Shown piece by piece: positions 34,185 through 37,554 of a stretch of 37,554 nucleotides of DNA. Position 1 is the first letter of the stretch; each line of letters begins with the position of its first letter. The stretch covers positions 1 to 37,554 of the forward strand of contig JBHIET010000027.1 in NCBI GenBank assembly GCA_046760785.1, in the 5' to 3' direction. This DNA comes from JBHIET01 sp046760785 (GTDB taxonomy: Bacteria > Chloroflexota > Anaerolineae > B4-G1). The notes beneath the pieces are model-generated. The model was given only the letters and a program-made list of their open reading frames with translations. It did no database searches and was not told the origin of the DNA. The position numbers and the translations under genes are program-made.

Positions 34185-36206
34185 TCAGGCACCGCAGTCG
34201 AACAACTGCGACGGCCCGCCGCGACCAGAGGGGGCCGATCCCCACATCTCCTGTGGGACAGCCACGCAGCGCTCCGTCACCCAGCGGGTCAGCTCGTTCT
34301 GGCGGTTTCCCTGTGGCGACAGCAGGAAGAAGCGCACCGTATCGTCGGCCACCAGCCCCGACAGCTCATCCACGCCCAGAATCTGATCGCTGCCGGAAAA
34401 GCCTCCCAGTGCCATCACCGGCTCCCCCGTCGCCAGGATGAGGGGGGCAGCGGTTTGGGCGCTGAGCGTGGCCGCCAGGTAAGTCTCGTCCCCCCGGTTG
34501 GCCTGCAAATAGTCCACCAATTGATCCACATCCGCCGTACCGTCACGCTGAGGGTCTTCCAGCAGGTCGGGTCCGGCGTAGGGAAGACCGGCGTGCCCGC
34601 CGTACCAGACCGGGATGGCGGCCCACACCAACGTGGGGATGAGCAGGGCCAGCAGACCGAGGGCTGCCACGGCCCCGATCCAGGCCCGTTTATCGGCGGC
34701 GCGGGCGAGCCAGGCGACGACCAGCACCAGCGCGGCCAACGAGCACAGCCCAACGACGAGCGGGGTCAGCCAGCGGCTCCAGTCGGGGAAGTCGGACAGG
34801 ATAACAGCCTCGAAGGCCGCGCTCCCCACCAACGCCAGCGGCAGCAGCCAGCCACGGCCTCCCTCACGACGGTAATCCTCCCATAGCGTCACCACCCCCG
34901 CACCCACCAGCGCTCCGATGGCCGGGGCCAGCATCTCCAGATAGTAACGGTGGAACAGGTTAGCGACGCTGAAGAAGACGAGCATCGGCAAAAGCCAGGC
35001 GAACCATAGCAGGAGATTCTGGTGACGCCGGGTGAGGGGGAGGTGGAACCGCGTCTGCCATCCGGCGACCAGGAATCCCAGCCCCGCCAGCGGCAGCAGC
35101 CAACTGATCTGCCCCGCCAGTTGGTGGTTGAAGAGCCGCAGCAAGCCCGGTTCGCCGGTCTCGTCAGAGAGGCGGTTGCCACCACCTCTGCCCGGCGCGG
35201 GTTGCCTGCCCGTGGGCGGTGGGAACGACTGACCAGGCGGCCCGCCAGATTGGGCACCAGGGGGCAGAGGCTGGCCGCCGGGAGGGTGGAACGCGCCTGA
35301 CGGCTGGCCGGGTCGCGCACCAGCCGGCGGCGCTGGCGAACCACCCAAGCGATCCAACGCGCGCAGGCCACCCGGCAGCAGGCGACTCATGCCATTGTGC
35401 CCGATGATGAGTTCCAGCACCGTGTTGTTGGTGCTACTGCCGACGTAGGGCCGCTCCTCGGGTGGGGTCAGGTCCACCGCCACGACCCAGGCGAGCGAGA
35501 CGACGAGCAGCACACCCGTCGCCAGCCCCAGGTGAACGAGCCGCTTCCACCAGCGCACCGGCGCGCCGACCAGATAGAGAAGGTAGAAAGCAGGTAACAC
35601 CAGGAAAGCTTGCAGCATCTTGACGTTGAACCCCAGCCCCAGCAGCAGCCCGCAGAGCAGCAGCCAGCGCAGACACCCCGTCTCGGCAGCGCGGATGACC
35701 GCCCAGGCCGCCAGCAGCAGGACGAGGACCAGCAGGCTGTCCATTGTGTTGTTCCGGTTGGCGGCCACGCTGATGGGGGTGACGGCCAGCACCAGCGCTG
35801 CCAGCAGCCCGGCCGCCGGGCCAAAGGTGCGCCGCACCAGGTGATAGAGCAGGAACACCGAAAGGACCCCGGCCACCGCCTGGGGTAGCAGCAGGCTGAT
35901 GCCGTTGAACCCCAACAGGGCCGCGCTGGCCGTCTGCACCCACAACCCCAGTGGGGGCTTGTCCACCGATACAAAGCCGCCGGGGTCAAAGGAGACGAAG
36001 AAGAAGTTGTGCCAACTGGTGAGCATACCCTTCACGGCAGCGGCGTAGTACAGGTTGCCGTACCCTTCCTGCTCCAGGCGGAAGAAGTGTAGGAACATGG
36101 CCAGCAGCAGGATACCGACCAGGGCCAGACGGTGCCAGGTGCGGGTGGCTACCGTGGGGCGTGCCACAACGGTGGGCACACGGGACAATAGGGCAGTCGT
36201 CTCCAT
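34185..36206 (-). CDS. YkcB-like GT39 membrane glycosyltransferase
   Basis: About 673 residues with about 11 membrane helices and a C-terminal soluble domain. First loop LEQEGYGNLYYAAAVKGMLTS and VSVDKPPLGLWVQTASAALLG are the conserved GT39 sites (PMT/ArnT type). A Pro/Gly-rich outer loop (about residues 280-350) precedes the last helices, and the end (MALGGFSGSDQILGVDELSG) is the YkcA/YkcB C-terminal domain. YkcB-like enzymes are predicted to transfer sugars from polyprenyl phosphate at the outer face. The ATG at 36206 follows GGAG by about nine bases. A much longer upstream reading frame runs opposite the BrnT/BrnA genes and is rejected. Confidence 0.85.
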   Translation of the reverse strand: METTALLSRVPTVVARPTVATRTWHRLALVGILLLAMFLHFFRLEQEGYGNLYYAAAVKGMLTSWHNFFFVSFDPGGFVSVDKPPLGLWVQTASAALLGFNGISLLLPQAVAGVLSVFLLYHLVRRTFGPAAGLLAALVLAVTPISVAANRNNTMDSLLVLVLLLAAWAVIRAAETGCLRWLLLCGLLLGLGFNVKMLQAFLVLPAFYLLYLVGAPVRWWKRLVHLGLATGVLLVVSLAWVVAVDLTPPEERPYVGSSTNNTVLELIIGHNGMSRLLPGGLRALDRLGGSPAPPAGARPGQPSGAFHPPGGQPLPPGAQSGGPPGQSFPPPTGRQPAPGRGGGNRLSDETGEPGLLRLFNHQLAGQISWLLPLAGLGFLVAGWQTRFHLPLTRRHQNLLLWFAWLLPMLVFFSVANLFHRYYLEMLAPAIGALVGAGVVTLWEDYRREGGRGWLLPLALVGSAAFEAVILSDFPDWSRWLTPLVVGLCSLAALVLVVAWLARAADKRAWIGAVAALGLLALLIPTLVWAAIPVWYGGHAGLPYAGPDLLEDPQRDGTADVDQLVDYLQANRGDETYLAATLSAQTAAPLILATGEPVMALGGFSGSDQILGVDELSGLVADDTVRFFLLSPQGNRQNELTRWVTERCVAVPQEMWGSAPSGRGGPSQLFDCGA

Positions 36207-36304
36207 AATCACACTCCAGAACTGTGTTGGTGCCCCATGGTCGCCTGTGCAGGCTATCGACGGGTTATGGCGGCGTAAAAGGTGTGTAAAACGTGGGGGA
36301 TTGC

Positions 36305-36332
36305 TGGACAAACGACGGAAGATAAGTACAAT
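36305..36332 (+). promoter_or_regulatory. candidate brnTA promoter
   Basis: TGGACA (36305-36310), a 16-base spacer and TACAAT (36327-36332), each five of six consensus bases. Predicted start near 36339 leaves a leader of about 135 bases before the BrnT ATG at 36474. The rest of this 267-base divergent gap shows no other clear signal. Confidence 0.4.
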
Positions 36333-36473
36333 AGTAGTGAAACTGATGCGTGAGAGGACGGATGGGTAGGAGCCAGGTCCCTGGTGGGCAAAAGACGGGA
36401 GATTGGTGCAAGCGAAGAGCGTGCCAGGCTGTGATGCGCATGCCGCAACACGCACTGCAAGGCAGGTGGGAGC

Positions 36474-36761
36474 ATGTTGAACATCACTGGGTACATTTGG
36501 CGAGAGGACGTGGTAGATAAGCTGGCCTGGAAACATCAGATTCAGGTGGAAGAGGTAGTACAAGTGTTTCAAAACAACCCTCGTGTTGAACGACTTGAAA
36601 GAGGCCACCGGCCTGGTGAAGACCTGTACGTGGCACTGGGACAGACTGACACCGGACGATATCTTACCATCTTCTTTATCCTCAAGAAAGGTGGTCGCGC
36701 TTTGATCAACACGGCTAGAGATATGACCCGGAAGGAGCGTAGACGATATGGCAAAAGATAA
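36474..36761 (+). CDS. brnT: BrnT-family ribonuclease toxin
   Basis: A 95-residue protein with the BrnT fold signatures: an N-terminal WKHQIQVEEVVQVFQNNPRV region, GRYLTIFFIL in the core strands and the terminal ARDMTRKERRRYGKR, a strong family hallmark. BrnT is a RelE-like ribonuclease that slows growth by cutting RNA; it is neutralised by BrnA. AGGT lies about six bases upstream of the ATG. The toxin comes first, which is the known order for this family. It overlaps the antitoxin by 14 bases. Confidence 0.88.
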   Translation: MLNITGYIWREDVVDKLAWKHQIQVEEVVQVFQNNPRVERLERGHRPGEDLYVALGQTDTGRYLTIFFILKKGGRALINTARDMTRKERRRYGKR

Positions 36762-37029
36762 AACGACCCGAGACCCTTTGCCTGAGACCTTTGAAACTTT
36801 CGAGGAAATGGCTGAATTCTGGGATACCCACGATATTACCAATTACGAGGAGTATCTGGCACCGGTCGAAGTGAATGTAGCTGCCCACCCCAGACATGAA
36901 TACGTTATTACTCTTTCTGATACGCTGAATGCTACCTTGCGCCGGGTTCAGCGAAAGGAAGGCGTGCCGCTTAACACACTGATCAACCTGTGGGTGCAAG
37001 AGAAATTACAAAGGTATGCTGATCTGTAA
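36748..37029 (+). CDS. brnA: BrnA-family antitoxin
   Basis: A 93-residue antitoxin. The N-terminal half (LPETFETFEEMAEFWDTHD, then YLAPVEVNV) is the toxin-binding region typical of BrnA/CopG-like antitoxins, and the C-terminal half is a ribbon-helix-helix DNA-binding unit (YVITLSDTLNATLRRVQRKE, GVPLNTLINLWVQEKL). The dimer is expected to bind its own promoter. It overlaps brnT by 14 bases, so both are translated from one message. Confidence 0.87.
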   Translation: MAKDKTTRDPLPETFETFEEMAEFWDTHDITNYEEYLAPVEVNVAAHPRHEYVITLSDTLNATLRRVQRKEGVPLNTLINLWVQEKLQRYADL

Positions 37030-37084
37030 CCGCCGCCTCCGGTCAATTCGTGAGAGCTGACGATGACCTTACCCCCTCAATCCC

Positions 37085-37210
37085 TACGAGTTTTCTCGGA
37101 AAGTCTTCGGAAACGCTCACAGCCCCGTCCTCGGGGCGTCTCCGGTGCAGTAGGGCCACAAAAGTCGCCCCGGGGACGGGGCTTCGAGCACTTTCCGAGA
37201 GATCTCCTAC
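37085..37210. repeat. long nested inverted repeat
   Basis: Left arm 37085-37138 and right arm 37166-37210 pair over 44 aligned positions (38 identical by eye), with one 10-base insertion (CTTCGGAAAC) in the left arm. Each arm contains a smaller palindrome, CCCCGTCCTCGGGG on the left and its one-base variant on the right. The 27-base centre holds a further small GGGC/GCCC pairing. It looks like a REP/BIME- or MITE-like element, and its right end runs into the start of the ATPase remnant. Confidence 0.6.
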
Positions 37211-37246
37211 GTTACCGGCAATCCTGTTGGCAACAGTCCCGCCTTT

Positions 37247-37528
37247 GTGGGGCGGACGGATGTGCTGCGCGAGGTGGTGCGCGTGCTGCGCCGGCCGCAG
37301 GACAACGGTATCGTGCTCTACGGCCAGCGGCGCATCGGTAAGACCTCCATCCTGCAGCATCTAGCAGCTCAATTGCCCCACTACGGGCCGTATCGCCTCG
37401 TTTACTTCAACCTGGAGGACAAGGCCGCCTGGCCCCTGGGCCGCGTACTGCAGAATCTAGCCCGTACGGTGGCCCACGCCCTGAACCAGCCCAACCCCAA
37501 TCTAAGCCTAGATTTCGCACTCCGCTAG
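37247..37528 (+). pseudogene. truncated P-loop (STAND/AAA-like) ATPase remnant
   Basis: An open frame of 93 codons with a Walker A motif YGQRRIGKTSIL and the context PAFVGRTDVLREVVRVLRRP, as in large ATPases of Chloroflexota and cyanobacteria. Recognisable coding continues upstream of the GTG at 37247 (reading YVTGNPVGNSPAFVGR from about 37208), but an in-frame TAG lies at 37151 with no start codon between. The frame then stops at 37528, long before Walker B and the rest of a normal protein of 350 residues or more. Both ends are therefore missing. The rest of the window (to 37554) is too short to show whether a frameshift lets it continue. Confidence 0.65.
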
Positions 37529-37554
37529 CAGCTAAATCAGGCCAGTCGTCCTGA

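Noticed and set aside
36207..36842. Long N-terminal extension of the YkcB-like transferase
   Set aside because: It runs antisense through brnT and the start of brnA and has no membrane or GT39 character; the ATG at 36206 has a ribosome site.

Overview
The window looks like a chromosomal segment from a bacterium of the phylum Chloroflexota, probably Anaerolineae-like. This is an inference from gene style and not a computed placement. The clues are a LysM surface protein with Thr/Pro-rich linkers, a P-loop ATPase fragment with a GNPVGNSPAFVGR-type lead-in, a DUF6541-like membrane protein, many GT-C membrane glycosyltransferases, and BrnT/BrnA and VapB/VapC pairs. No rRNA, tRNA, CRISPR array, transposase or phage gene was seen.

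Layout: (A) 138-17645, minus strand, is a run of 13 genes, mostly overlapping or separated by a few bases. They are a GT-C membrane protein, a DPM1-like GT2, a DUF6541-like lipoprotein/membrane protein, two SAM methyltransferases, two GT4 transferases, a GT39-like protein, a GT2, a GDP-fucose-synthase-like reductase, a Wzx-type flippase and two paralogous alkaline-phosphatase-superfamily enzymes. (B) Position 17645-17820 is a divergent promoter region with good sigma70-type promoters facing both ways. (C) 17820-24835, plus strand, holds a GT2, a YfhO-type membrane protein, a GT4, a second GT2 and a WcaJ-type initiating sugar-phosphate transferase. (D) 24937-26451, minus strand, is a secreted, membrane-anchored LysM/SdrD-B-like protein with a near-perfect consensus promoter. 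(E) 26620-30117, plus strand, holds a GT4 and a spermidine-synthase-like membrane protein. (F) 30155-33147, minus strand, is an ABC ATPase/permease pair followed by a GNAT protein. (G) 33207-37029 holds a VapBC-like toxin-antitoxin pair, a YkcB-like GT39 protein, and a BrnTA toxin-antitoxin pair on the other strand. (H) 37085-37528 holds a long inverted repeat and a truncated ATPase remnant.

How the genes may work together: regions A to C contain the parts needed to build a cell-surface glycan on undecaprenyl phosphate. The WcaJ-type enzyme would start the chain, GT2 and GT4 enzymes would extend it in the cytoplasm, the reductase would supply a deoxysugar nucleotide, the methyltransferases may decorate it, and the flippase would export it. 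The DPM1-like GT2 would make polyprenyl-phosphate sugars that the GT-C membrane enzymes use outside the cell. The two AlkP-superfamily enzymes are the least explained members. The Thr/Pro-rich LysM protein inside the locus is a plausible surface acceptor or wall anchor. No Wzy polymerase or Wzz length regulator was recognised; one of the poorly defined polytopic proteins could fill that role.

The most notable observations are: the paired AlkP enzymes with Ser versus Thr at the predicted nucleophile; an in-frame palindromic-repeat insertion (PTLPHKGRE) in the DUF6541-like gene; a CCAA-type repeat insertion in a GT2; two promoters placed so close to start codons that near-leaderless mRNAs are predicted; a VapBC promoter with repeated operator-like sites; a 45-codon ORF coupled to vapC; and a 126-bp nested inverted repeat next to a decayed ATPase gene.
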